NCBI GenBank assembly: GCA_003142915.1 | Contig: PLNZ01000304.1 | Span: 1-6,787, forward strand | DNA: 6,787 nucleotides | Origin: Ignavibacteriales bacterium | GTDB taxonomy: Bacteria; Bacteroidota; Ignavibacteria; Ignavibacteriales; Ignavibacteriaceae | Direction: 5' to 3' | In this document: positions 1 through 6,635 of the stretch, one piece after another | How positions within the stretch are numbered: the stretch's first letter is position 1 | Layout of the letters: each line of letters opens with the position of its first letter | Position numbers and translations under genes: made by a program | Notes under the pieces: generated by a model | What the model saw: only the letters and a program-made list of their open reading frames with translations | What the model was told of the DNA's origin: nothing | Database searches by the model: none

Positions 1-2
1 TT

Positions 3-74
3 GGAGCGCTGCTCTTATCAATGATAATTTTAACAGTTATTGCAACAGTCCTTTATCCTTCTGTCGCGAGATAA
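3..74 (+). CDS. C-terminal end of a probable integral membrane protein (partial, 5' end outside window)
   Basis: Only the last 23 codons are visible, ending at a TAA at 72-74. The translation begins GALLLSMIILTVIATVL and ends YPSVAR. It is an almost uninterrupted hydrophobic helix followed by a short polar tail with one arginine, as expected for the final transmembrane segment of a transporter or similar membrane protein. The frame starting at base 2 is also open to about base 82, but its translation is rich in Asn, Ser and Cys and looks non-coding. The family cannot be identified from 23 residues; a multi-pass transporter is only a guess. The isochorismatase-like gene follows about 90 bp downstream on the same strand. 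Confidence 0.5.
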   Translation, partial: GALLLSMIILTVIATVLYPSVAR

Positions 75-83
75 ATGAATGAT

Positions 84-93
84 AAGAATTCTT
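84..93. repeat. 10-bp perfect palindrome in the intergenic gap
   Basis: AAGAATTCTT is perfectly self-complementary and lies 10 bp after the stop of the upstream membrane-protein gene. It has no loop and no following T-run, so it does not look like an intrinsic terminator. It could be a small operator or simply chance in AT-rich DNA. The rest of 75-156 shows no convincing promoter. Confidence 0.3.
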
Positions 94-156
94 GATATGA
101 AATTTTTAATCTTTGAGTATCTTTAGTCGAAATATTTCTTCTTTAAATAAATATAT

Positions 157-160
157 AAGG
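157..160 (+). promoter_or_regulatory. Ribosome binding site deciding the isochorismatase-family start
   Basis: AAGG lies 7 nt before the ATG at 168 but only 1 nt before the ATG at 162. Only the later start has normal spacing. An in-frame TAA at 156-158 rules out any start upstream of 162. Confidence 0.5.
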
Positions 161-167
161 TATGCTT

Positions 168-761
168 ATGCCGCAAGAACTTAAAATTAATTTGGATAAA
201 ACTGCTATAGTTGTTATTGATTTACAGAAAGGTATTGCTTCTTTACCGGTTGAACCTCATCCGGCAAAGGAGGTTGTCGGCAATACAGCAAAGCTTTTAA
301 CAGCATTGCGTGAGAATAATATGCCTGTTTTTTTAGTGCATGTTACGCCCTCTCCTGACTTGAAAGATGCTTTGCATCCCATTACTGAAACAAGTTTTTC
401 AAGGACTTCTTTTAATCCGGCTTGGAGCGACTACATGCCTGAGCTGAATATCCAGCCGACGGATTTTTTAATTACCAAACATCAATGGGGCGCTTTTTAT
501 GGTACCGACCTCGATCTTCAGTTGAGAAGAAGGGGAATAGATACTATAATTCTATGTGGTATTTCAACTAATTTTGGAGTGGAAAGCACGGCAAGATTTG
601 CATATGAGTTTGGGTACAATCAAATTCTTGTTGAGGATGCAATGTCTGCAATGACTAAAGAAGCTCATGAAGCTTCTATAAAATTTGTTTTTCCCCGGCT
701 TGGATTAATTCGTAATACTGATGAAGTTCTGACTGCAATAAATCCCTCCAAATCGAATTGA
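168..761 (+). CDS. Isochorismatase-family cysteine hydrolase
   Basis: This is a soluble, probably cytoplasmic hydrolase of the isochorismatase-like (cysteine hydrolase) superfamily, whose members cleave amides, ureido groups or vinyl ethers through a Cys nucleophile. Numbering from the ATG at 168 gives 197 residues, a normal family length. The triad is visible as Asp18 in VVIDLQKGI, Lys104 in ITKHQWGAFYGTDLD and Cys130 in IILCGISTNFGVESTAR. The WGAFYGTDLDLQLRRRGI and STNFGVESTAR segments resemble the generic hydrolase subgroup rather than the isochorismatases of siderophore synthesis. No aryl-carrier domain is present. An ATG at 162 would add two residues, but AAGG fits the 168 start better. 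The gene converges with the FAH-family gene, with 13 bp between their stops. The substrate is unknown; nicotinamidase, ureidoacrylate or similar amide hydrolase activities cannot be separated by reading alone. Confidence 0.9.
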   Translation: MPQELKINLDKTAIVVIDLQKGIASLPVEPHPAKEVVGNTAKLLTALRENNMPVFLVHVTPSPDLKDALHPITETSFSRTSFNPAWSDYMPELNIQPTDFLITKHQWGAFYGTDLDLQLRRRGIDTIILCGISTNFGVESTARFAYEFGYNQILVEDAMSAMTKEAHEASIKFVFPRLGLIRNTDEVLTAINPSKSN

Positions 762-774
762 TCTATATTGCAGC

Positions 775-1617
775 TTAGGAAGTAATTACAGGATTTATTA
801 TTTCACCAATGCCCTTAATCCAGGTGCAAATAACATCTCCCGATTTAAGAAAGACCGGAGGCGTTCTGCTGAATCCTACACCTCTTGGAGTTCCCGTTGC
901 AATTATATCCCCCGGTTCAAATGTGAATGAGTGGGATAATTGTGAAATTAATTCTGCAACACTAAAAGTCATATTCTTTGTATTATCTTGTTGAAGTGTT
1001 ACGCCGTTTATACTGCATCCAAGCTCTAAATTTTGGGGATCTGGTATCTCATCCTTTGTAACTATAACTGGTCCCATAGGACAGAAAGTATCTAACGATT
1101 TACCTCGAACCCATTGCGTGTCTGAAAATTGAATATCACGGGCGGATACATCATTTAAAATTGTGTAACCGAATACATAATCTAATGCTTCTTCTTTTTC
1201 AATATTCTTAGCTTTTTTCCCGATTATAACGCCAAGTTCAGCTTCATAATCAACTTGTTGAGTAATTTTCAAGGGAATTATTATCGGATCAGTAGGACCG
1301 GTTATTGAATTGTTAAATTTTGCGAACACTAGGGGAGATTTAGGTATCTCCATCTTCGATTCCTTAGCATGATCGAAATAATTCAAGCCTATTGCCACAA
1401 TCTTTGAAGGATTTCTAAGAGGTGCATCAAGGGTCCTATGTGATAATATAATGTCTTTTTTTATTCCTTTTATCGAATCTTCAAGTTTTTTCCATTCAGC
1501 TTCGCCGGCTTCAATTAATTCACGCATGCTGCCTACAAAGCCTAATTTGGAAAATGGAATTATTCCGCTTCTAGAAACTACTATTGAGGAACCGTCTTTT
1601 AAAGTTGCAAGTCTCAT
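775..1617 (-). CDS. Fumarylacetoacetate hydrolase (FAH) family protein
   Basis: This 280-residue soluble enzyme belongs to the FAH superfamily. These are metal-dependent (Mg/Mn) hydrolases, decarboxylases or isomerases acting on 2-oxo or 1,3-diketo acids in aromatic, sugar-acid or oxaloacetate metabolism. A short N-terminal domain (about 1-65) precedes the catalytic domain. Family signatures are GLNYFDHAKE (77-86), FAKFNNSITGP (98-108), DYEAELGVIIGKKA (123-136), YTILNDVSARD (151-161), RGKSLDTFCPMGP (171-183) and GDIIATGTPRGVG (236-248). Probable metal ligands are Glu125, Glu127 and Asp156, with His83 and Lys173 near the active site. All appear intact. The start is fixed by an in-frame TAG directly before the ATG; no Shine-Dalgarno is visible. 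The gene lies 59 bp downstream of the lipoprotein operon on the same strand, so it may be co-transcribed or have its own promoter. The exact substrate is not determined; 2-hydroxyhepta-2,4-diene-1,7-dioate isomerase or acylpyruvase-like annotations are alternatives. Confidence 0.92.
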   Translation of the reverse strand: MRLATLKDGSSIVVSRSGIIPFSKLGFVGSMRELIEAGEAEWKKLEDSIKGIKKDIILSHRTLDAPLRNPSKIVAIGLNYFDHAKESKMEIPKSPLVFAKFNNSITGPTDPIIIPLKITQQVDYEAELGVIIGKKAKNIEKEEALDYVFGYTILNDVSARDIQFSDTQWVRGKSLDTFCPMGPVIVTKDEIPDPQNLELGCSINGVTLQQDNTKNMTFSVAELISQLSHSFTFEPGDIIATGTPRGVGFSRTPPVFLKSGDVICTWIKGIGEIINPVITS

Positions 1618-1676
1618 CTAAAAAAAGCTGTAATAATTAACATAAAAATAAAACAAAAAGCTCAAAATTGCTGTTA

Positions 1677-3137
1677 CTAATGATTGCCTTTGTATTTAAA
1701 CAACCCTGAACTTGTTGCAATCCAAATATTACCGAATGAGTCTTGTGAAATACCGGTGACATTTGTAATATTTAATCCGGTATTATTATAATTGAATGTT
1801 GTTACGCTCGAAGGAGAGGAAAATTTTATTAATCCCTGATTGGTCCCGACCCATTTCACATTATTTCTATCAATAAAGATTGTATTTGTACTGCTTGATG
1901 AAGGAATAGGATAAACTTTATTCCAGCTTGAACCATCAAAATAACACAACCCATTTCCAAAGATACTTTCATTAGCAAAACCCGCCCAAACTTCACCGGT
2001 TGGTGAAGCAGCCAAAGCGGTAATATTATCACTAATTATATTTGCCGAATATGTTGTGTAAAATTGCCATGAATTTAGTGGAAATCCTTCGGCTATTCCG
2101 TAATTCATTATTCCTGCCCATATATTATTATTGCCGACTAAAACTAATGATGTAATTGGGATCGTAATTGGTGCACCGTTGGAAGGAGTGTAGTCTGCCC
2201 ATCCCGGGAATTGAGTTATTGATGCATTAGTACCTATATAGCAGTTACCATTGTTATCAACAGCGAGAGCATTTATATGATAATCAGGCAAGCCTGAAGA
2301 CATAAATCCATATTCATGTGTAGATGTTCCACTATTTATAACAACTAAACCGCGCGTAGTTCCGATATACTTAATATTATTGGCATCAACGGTAATACAA
2401 TCAATAGTATTACTTAATGAATTATAATAAGTCTGCCATGTTGTGCCGTTAAAACTTAAATAGCCCCCGATGGATGAGCCTACCCATATGATATTGTTTT
2501 TATCTACTGCAACACAATTGAGAATATCTGTTGTAATACCGGAATTTGAAGTAGTATAATCCTGCCATAATGCAGTATCAACCAAAATTGAATTTGCTGA
2601 AGATGTATTCCCGCTGCTTACTGTCGTAAGCACACTATCGTCGCGGTAATTCTTAAAACGATATTTTATATAATAATATCCCGGCATAACGGAAATTGTA
2701 CATGGAGTATATAAACCGGTGCTTGAATCATTTATTAAAATTTCAGCATTAGAAGGGATGCTTGTACAGTTAATGTTCCCTTTCATTGACGGGTCTTGAG
2801 TGAAATCCACAAATAACGATTTCTTTACTCCTTCAACTATGCTGACTGAAATTGAAGTATCTTTAAATAAATCTTTTTCTAGAGTAATAAGATATATTCC
2901 CGTACTTAACCATGTTAAACTATCTGGAGTAGCTCTGCGTCTTTCCATGTTGTTAAGATAAATATTAAAACCGGGTGGATTGGAATTTATGAAAATGTAT
3001 CCATTAGGTGGAGGCGAATCCGGCGGTGTTACAGATACTTCTTTGTTACAAGAAGAGGCAGAGACTATAAAATAAAACAACACACATAAGGCCGGTATTA
3101 TTCTTGAAGTATTCTGAATGATCATATTTCTTAGCAT
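1677..3137 (-). CDS. Lipoprotein with two PEGA-like domains and a seven-repeat propeller
   Basis: This is a 486-residue predicted outer-membrane or periplasmic lipoprotein. A hydrophobic signal (about 12-26) ends in the lipobox-like ASSC, with Cys30 as the lipidation site, followed by NKE and a Pro/Ser-rich linker. Two PEGA-like beta modules follow, at about 46-112 (INSNPPGFNIYLNN) and 120-187 (CTSIPSNAEILINDSSTG). The rest holds seven repeats of the type 'D-x-N-N-x-W-V-G-T..G-L..F', as in two-component regulator propeller (Reg_prop) repeats. They lie near 205-234, 245-270, 288-312, 328-357, 371-405, 417-440 and 459-484. Seven repeats would close a single seven-bladed beta-propeller. There is no kinase, receiver, helical transmembrane or C-terminal sorting domain; the protein ends right after the last blade. 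The start overlaps the DUF4249 stop by 1 bp (TAATG), so it is probably translated by coupling; Met5 is an alternative start. The function is unknown; binding or scaffolding beside the receptor is an inference. Confidence 0.85.
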   Translation of the reverse strand: MLRNMIIQNTSRIIPALCVLFYFIVSASSCNKEVSVTPPDSPPPNGYIFINSNPPGFNIYLNNMERRRATPDSLTWLSTGIYLITLEKDLFKDTSISVSIVEGVKKSLFVDFTQDPSMKGNINCTSIPSNAEILINDSSTGLYTPCTISVMPGYYYIKYRFKNYRDDSVLTTVSSGNTSSANSILVDTALWQDYTTSNSGITTDILNCVAVDKNNIIWVGSSIGGYLSFNGTTWQTYYNSLSNTIDCITVDANNIKYIGTTRGLVVINSGTSTHEYGFMSSGLPDYHINALAVDNNGNCYIGTNASITQFPGWADYTPSNGAPITIPITSLVLVGNNNIWAGIMNYGIAEGFPLNSWQFYTTYSANIISDNITALAASPTGEVWAGFANESIFGNGLCYFDGSSWNKVYPIPSSSSTNTIFIDRNNVKWVGTNQGLIKFSSPSSVTTFNYNNTGLNITNVTGISQDSFGNIWIATSSGLFKYKGNH

Positions 3138-4090
3138 TAATAATATCCCAACGAACTTAAATAATTGGCTGTGAATCGAATATATAAGTCAGTTCTTATA
3201 TATGAAGCAAAAATCCCGTAGCCTCCCTGGATATTAGTATAATCCGGTTGATTTAATTGCACTGTAAAAGCGTCTGCGCCTTCCTGCAATGATGAAAAAT
3301 AGGTTGATAAATATTCATCGTAAACAATCATTTGTATGTCTATGTCGGCAATTGTATAATTAAATTTGCTTAATCCGTTTTGCGGAATTTCATTTAAAGC
3401 ATTATTAATTACCGAAGTGTCGATATCAAAGAAGTTTTCTGTTGTTTGTGTAGGGTAAACCGGCGTCTGATTCCCATTCTCAGTTATATAATATAACGGC
3501 ACTACCTTTGTCTGCAAATCGGTTGAACCTTTGATATAATAATCAATTACAATTCGTGGTTGATAATAAACATTCGCAATTGCCTGCCAACCGATATAAA
3601 TGAAGCTTCTTCCTGCGGTAGAAGGAATCGTCACATCATCATCCGCATCAAAAAAATCAGACTGAGAAACAGCGGGCATTTGGGTAGTTGCTTGAAGTAC
3701 TATCCCATTGTGTAATATGGCTTGTATATCAACATATTCACCTGCAGCCGGCTGCAAATTTTTTGCATAATAAAAATGGACCGAATCTTTATATTGAGAT
3801 GTATCTGTTCTCATAACCGAACTATCCCTTAATTCATAAAGAGTATCTCTGTACCAGATATCCACTTCTGCATCTGTTACCGAAGGATCTTCTGTATTTG
3901 ATATAGGGTTAAGTCCGACCGATGGCTGATAACTTTTTGTGAGAGTAACAATTTGTATGGAGGTATCATTTCTCATAATTCCTGTTAACACGTAACGCTG
4001 TCTAATAGGAGCATTCGGGTTGAAAGGAACCTCGCATGAATAAAATATTACCGCCGGTAATGTGAAAATGATAAATAAAGTACTTTTCAT
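3137..4090 (-). CDS. DUF4249-type outer-membrane lipoprotein
   Basis: This 317-residue protein has a short lipoprotein signal ending FYSC, with Cys19 as the lipidation site, followed by EVPFNPNAP. It then shows features I associate with DUF4249 proteins of Bacteroidota: the start QRYVLTGIM (31-39), DPSVTDAEVDIW (68-79), a LQPAAGEYVDIQA strand (112-124), TTQMPA (135-140) and a C-terminal GGYGIF (289-294). The family is of unknown function and is usually encoded beside a TonB-dependent receptor, as here. The start ATG overlaps the receptor stop as ATGA (4 bp), and its own TAA overlaps the next ATG by 1 bp, so expression should be stoichiometrically coupled. No Shine-Dalgarno is seen. No strong acidic surface-export signal follows the Cys, so inner versus outer leaflet exposure is uncertain. 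A SusD-like role as receptor partner is plausible from gene order only. Confidence 0.85.
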   Translation of the reverse strand: MKSTLFIIFTLPAVIFYSCEVPFNPNAPIRQRYVLTGIMRNDTSIQIVTLTKSYQPSVGLNPISNTEDPSVTDAEVDIWYRDTLYELRDSSVMRTDTSQYKDSVHFYYAKNLQPAAGEYVDIQAILHNGIVLQATTQMPAVSQSDFFDADDDVTIPSTAGRSFIYIGWQAIANVYYQPRIVIDYYIKGSTDLQTKVVPLYYITENGNQTPVYPTQTTENFFDIDTSVINNALNEIPQNGLSKFNYTIADIDIQMIVYDEYLSTYFSSLQEGADAFTVQLNQPDYTNIQGGYGIFASYIRTDLYIRFTANYLSSLGYY

Positions 4091-6351
4091 ATTTCTATAT
4101 TAAATGTAGCAGTTGGTAAAAAAGGCAGCATATTTACTCTTTGTCCTGTTTCTCTATTATAATAAAAAATATTTTTACGATTATATACGTTAATTATGCT
4201 TAAATCCAGGCTCCAACGATAATTCCAGACGGTGAATGATTTTGAAACGCTTATATCCAAACGGTGATAATCGGGTAGCCGACCTAGATTTATATCTGCA
4301 AGAATAGCATAAGGCACATAACCATTCAAAATCGACCCATAGGAATATAAATCACTAAAATAAAATTTATTATAGTAACCCATATTTTGTGTAAACGGAA
4401 GCCCTGAGTTATATACCCAAACTAAAGTCGTTTCCCAATTTTTACCTAAATCGGCATTCAATATTAAATTCAATGCGTCACGTACGTCATAACTTGGATA
4501 GTAAACCCAATTATTTAAAGTATTATAGCTCCAACTTAATGTGTAAGAACTTGTGAATTTTATGATATCCAAAGCGTAAATTAATTGAAATTCCCAGCCG
4601 TAAGATTCATTCGAACCGGGTAGTAAATCGGGATCACTTGACGTAAATTTATCTTCATTCAAAATAGGAATATTATGAAGAGTTTTATAATAACCTTGTA
4701 TGTCTAATGAAAGATTTTGTGTGAAATCCGTTTTCATCCCAATAGTATAATGAATCGCAGAAGATGTTTTTAAATAAGGCGGGGTTATTATCCATGGATC
4801 AAATAAAGAAATAACTTGACTTGGATCCGAAAGAGTAGTTATTTGCTGGGTATAAATTCCCCAAGCGGCTTTTAAAGAAACTTCCGGTAGAATTCTATAG
4901 GTTAGATTTACCCTGGGGCATAATTGCATTGAACTACCTACTGCCTGTGAGAGACCGGTTAAATCTGCATAGATCCCTATATTTGCGCCAAAATTTTCGA
5001 ATCGTTGAAATTTATAGAGTGCATAAACGCCCATATCTGCCCCATTAGCCGAAATATTCGATATAGCCCCTAATGAATTTTCCATATACAATTTTGTATC
5101 AAGGTCTTTAACATCCATCCCAACATCCATTTCATCTTTTGAATCATATACGTAAATAAAGCTGGAATTGAATGTCAGATCATTCACCTGGTTTGATTCC
5201 GGATCCGCACCACTCAATTTTGGATTTACATCACCGTCAAATTCGCTCCAATGAAAATCAATATTGAAAAATAAAGGTGAGTCCGTAATTTGTGACCACT
5301 TAAATCCGAAAAGATTATTATTCCATTTTACATCTTCTGTAAGGGGATTGTCATTTGCAATGTTATCACCGCTTGAGAATCCTGCAATCACGAATTTAGA
5401 GCCCTTTATAAAGTTCGGGTTTGCATAAGTTAACTTATAAGACAAATCAAAGAAATCTATCGGAACGTCTTCGTTATTTAGAAATTTTTGCAGGATTTCA
5501 GTTGAAAAACTTTTTCTGCCGGTAACTATAAATGAACCGTAAGGAATGGGTCCTTCTACTAATAATTTCCCGGATAGAAAACTGGCGCTGGCCTTAGCAT
5601 CGAAATCATTTTTATTTCCATCCTTAGTAATTATATCCAGCACGGAAGATAATCTGCCGTTATAATTAGCTGGAAAACCGCCCTTATAAAACTCTGCACT
5701 ATTTATCATGTCCGGATCGATTACACTGAAAATACCAAGCGCATGAAAGGGGTTATAAATAGTTGTGCCATCTATGAGGACAAGATTTTCATTACTATCA
5801 CCGCCTCTGACATAATAACGCGCAGAAATATCGCTGGTTGACTGAACACCGGGAATATATTGTAATGATCGGAAAATATCCGATTCTACACCGTTCGGTA
5901 ATATTTCCAGTTCGTTTCCAGAAATATGCTCAAGCCCAATATCGGGTGTATTTTTTTCTGTTATTCTTTCTCCTATGCGTTCAACCGGTTTAAGTAAAAT
6001 ACTAGTTGGTTCCAGTTCAACTTTAATTTCCGTCGTTTTATTTGTAGAAATAGATACTCGGATAATTTTCGTTATATAGCCAATGAATGAAACTGTGATG
6101 TTGTATTCTTTGCTTGCCGGGATGGAAGGCATATAGAAGTAACCATTGGAATTTGCTGAAACACCGATTTTTAATTCATTAATTGCAATATTACTGAAGG
6201 GAAGCACTTCGCCGTTTGTTGAATCAACAATTGAACCCCTTAATGTTCCCTTTTCTTGTGCATACAGGCAGTTACTTAAAATTAAATGAATAAAAATAAT
6301 AAATATACCTATATACGACGGATAAATATTTCGAAAATAATATTTAATCAT
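4087..6351 (-). CDS. TonB-dependent outer-membrane receptor with carboxypeptidase-regulatory-like N-terminal domain
   Basis: This 754-residue outer-membrane active transporter would be energised by TonB-ExbB-ExbD. A signal peptide runs to about residue 32, with probable cleavage after LYAQ. A CarboxypepD_reg-like beta-sandwich (about 36-115) begins GTLRGSIVDSTNGEVLPFSN and includes VSFIGYITK. The plug domain (about 140-245) carries IFRSLQYIPGVQS, ARYYVRGGDSNENLVLIDG and FYKGGFPANYNGRLSSVLDI. The remaining ~500 residues alternate aromatic-rich strands and polar loops typical of the 22-stranded barrel, ending in the strand TATFNIEI. The length is well below the ~1000 residues usual for SusC and fits the smaller receptors that pair with DUF4249. 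It is the first gene of a three-gene operon, overlapping the next gene by 4 bp. The ATG is the only Met before residue 74, so the start is firm, although no good Shine-Dalgarno precedes it. The substrate cannot be inferred. Confidence 0.95.
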   Translation of the reverse strand: MIKYYFRNIYPSYIGIFIIFIHLILSNCLYAQEKGTLRGSIVDSTNGEVLPFSNIAINELKIGVSANSNGYFYMPSIPASKEYNITVSFIGYITKIIRVSISTNKTTEIKVELEPTSILLKPVERIGERITEKNTPDIGLEHISGNELEILPNGVESDIFRSLQYIPGVQSTSDISARYYVRGGDSNENLVLIDGTTIYNPFHALGIFSVIDPDMINSAEFYKGGFPANYNGRLSSVLDIITKDGNKNDFDAKASASFLSGKLLVEGPIPYGSFIVTGRKSFSTEILQKFLNNEDVPIDFFDLSYKLTYANPNFIKGSKFVIAGFSSGDNIANDNPLTEDVKWNNNLFGFKWSQITDSPLFFNIDFHWSEFDGDVNPKLSGADPESNQVNDLTFNSSFIYVYDSKDEMDVGMDVKDLDTKLYMENSLGAISNISANGADMGVYALYKFQRFENFGANIGIYADLTGLSQAVGSSMQLCPRVNLTYRILPEVSLKAAWGIYTQQITTLSDPSQVISLFDPWIITPPYLKTSSAIHYTIGMKTDFTQNLSLDIQGYYKTLHNIPILNEDKFTSSDPDLLPGSNESYGWEFQLIYALDIIKFTSSYTLSWSYNTLNNWVYYPSYDVRDALNLILNADLGKNWETTLVWVYNSGLPFTQNMGYYNKFYFSDLYSYGSILNGYVPYAILADINLGRLPDYHRLDISVSKSFTVWNYRWSLDLSIINVYNRKNIFYYNRETGQRVNMLPFLPTATFNIEI

Positions 6352-6418
6352 CCGGATCTAGTCTTAAGATTTTTAAATATCTCCAATCTTAGTAAAAATA
6401 TATATTTTGTTGATGATA

Positions 6419-6515
6419 AAAATAAGATTTTTTTTCAAAGTATACATTTGCTAAAAGAATAATAATCTTTGGATGAAAATATTATATTAGCTTACTTTGG
6501 AAAAAATCTTATTTT
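6419..6515. repeat. Long imperfect inverted repeat between the divergent genes
   Basis: The left arm 6419-6442 and right arm 6493-6515 are reverse complements over 22 base pairs. The outer 15 bp (6419-6433 with 6501-6515) and the inner 7 bp (6436-6442 with 6493-6499) are perfect. They are separated only by one G-T apposition (6435/6500) and one unpaired T (6434). The loop is 50 nt. The repeat lies in the 284-bp gap between the divergent receptor operon and the acyl-CoA synthetase gene. It could be an extended operator, a leader stem-loop of either transcript, or a MITE-like remnant, though no target-site duplication is visible at its edges. Confidence 0.75.
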
Positions 6516-6560
6516 ACTGAATTTAACCGTGATCCATAATATTGAACAAATCAAAGTAAG
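6491..6560. repeat. 9-bp inverted repeat CTTACTTTG / CAAAGTAAG
   Basis: CTTACTTTG at 6491-6499 is matched by its exact reverse complement CAAAGTAAG at 6552-6560. The first copy overlaps the inner arm of the larger inverted repeat, so the core CAAAGTA occurs three times in the region: 6436-6442 (+), 6493-6499 (-) and 6552-6558 (+). Copy centres are about 57 and 59 bp apart. It may be a repeated binding site or chance in AT-rich DNA. Confidence 0.4.
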
Positions 6561-6620
6561 AAATATCTTTGATAAATCTATTGCAATGCAACTTTAAAAG
6601 CAATTTATTTAATTTTGGAT

Positions 6621-6626
6621 AAGGAG
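6621..6626 (+). promoter_or_regulatory. Ribosome binding site of the acyl-CoA synthetase gene
   Basis: AAGGAG stands 9 nt before the ATG at 6636. It is a strong canonical Shine-Dalgarno, in contrast to the minus-strand genes of this window, where none is obvious. Confidence 0.7.
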
Positions 6627-6635
6627 AAATTTCAA

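Noticed and set aside
762..774. Possible bidirectional terminator between the convergent isochorismatase and FAH genes
   Set aside because: The 13-bp gap holds no hairpin or T-run, and I saw no clear stem in the flanking coding ends.
809..994. 61-codon open frame on the plus strand
   Set aside because: It lies entirely inside the FAH-family gene on the opposite strand, which has intact family motifs there. The 61-residue translation has no recognisable features and is a shadow frame.
1618..1676. Repeated AAAAAGCT motifs upstream of the FAH gene as a possible terminator or operator
   Set aside because: The two copies are direct, not inverted, repeats within an A-rich stretch, so they do not form a stem and may be low-complexity sequence.
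6443..6450. TACATTTG, matching the Bacteroidota -7 promoter consensus TAnnTTTG on the plus strand
   Set aside because: No TTTG or TTG element lies at the required ~19-21 bp upstream; the nearest TTTG (6406-6409) is 33 bp away. In such AT-rich DNA an isolated -7 match is not enough.
6419..6515. Insertion sequence or complete mobile element bounded by the inverted repeat
   Set aside because: There is no coding capacity in the 50-nt interior and no target-site duplication at the edges. It is kept only as an inverted repeat with a MITE-like remnant as one option.
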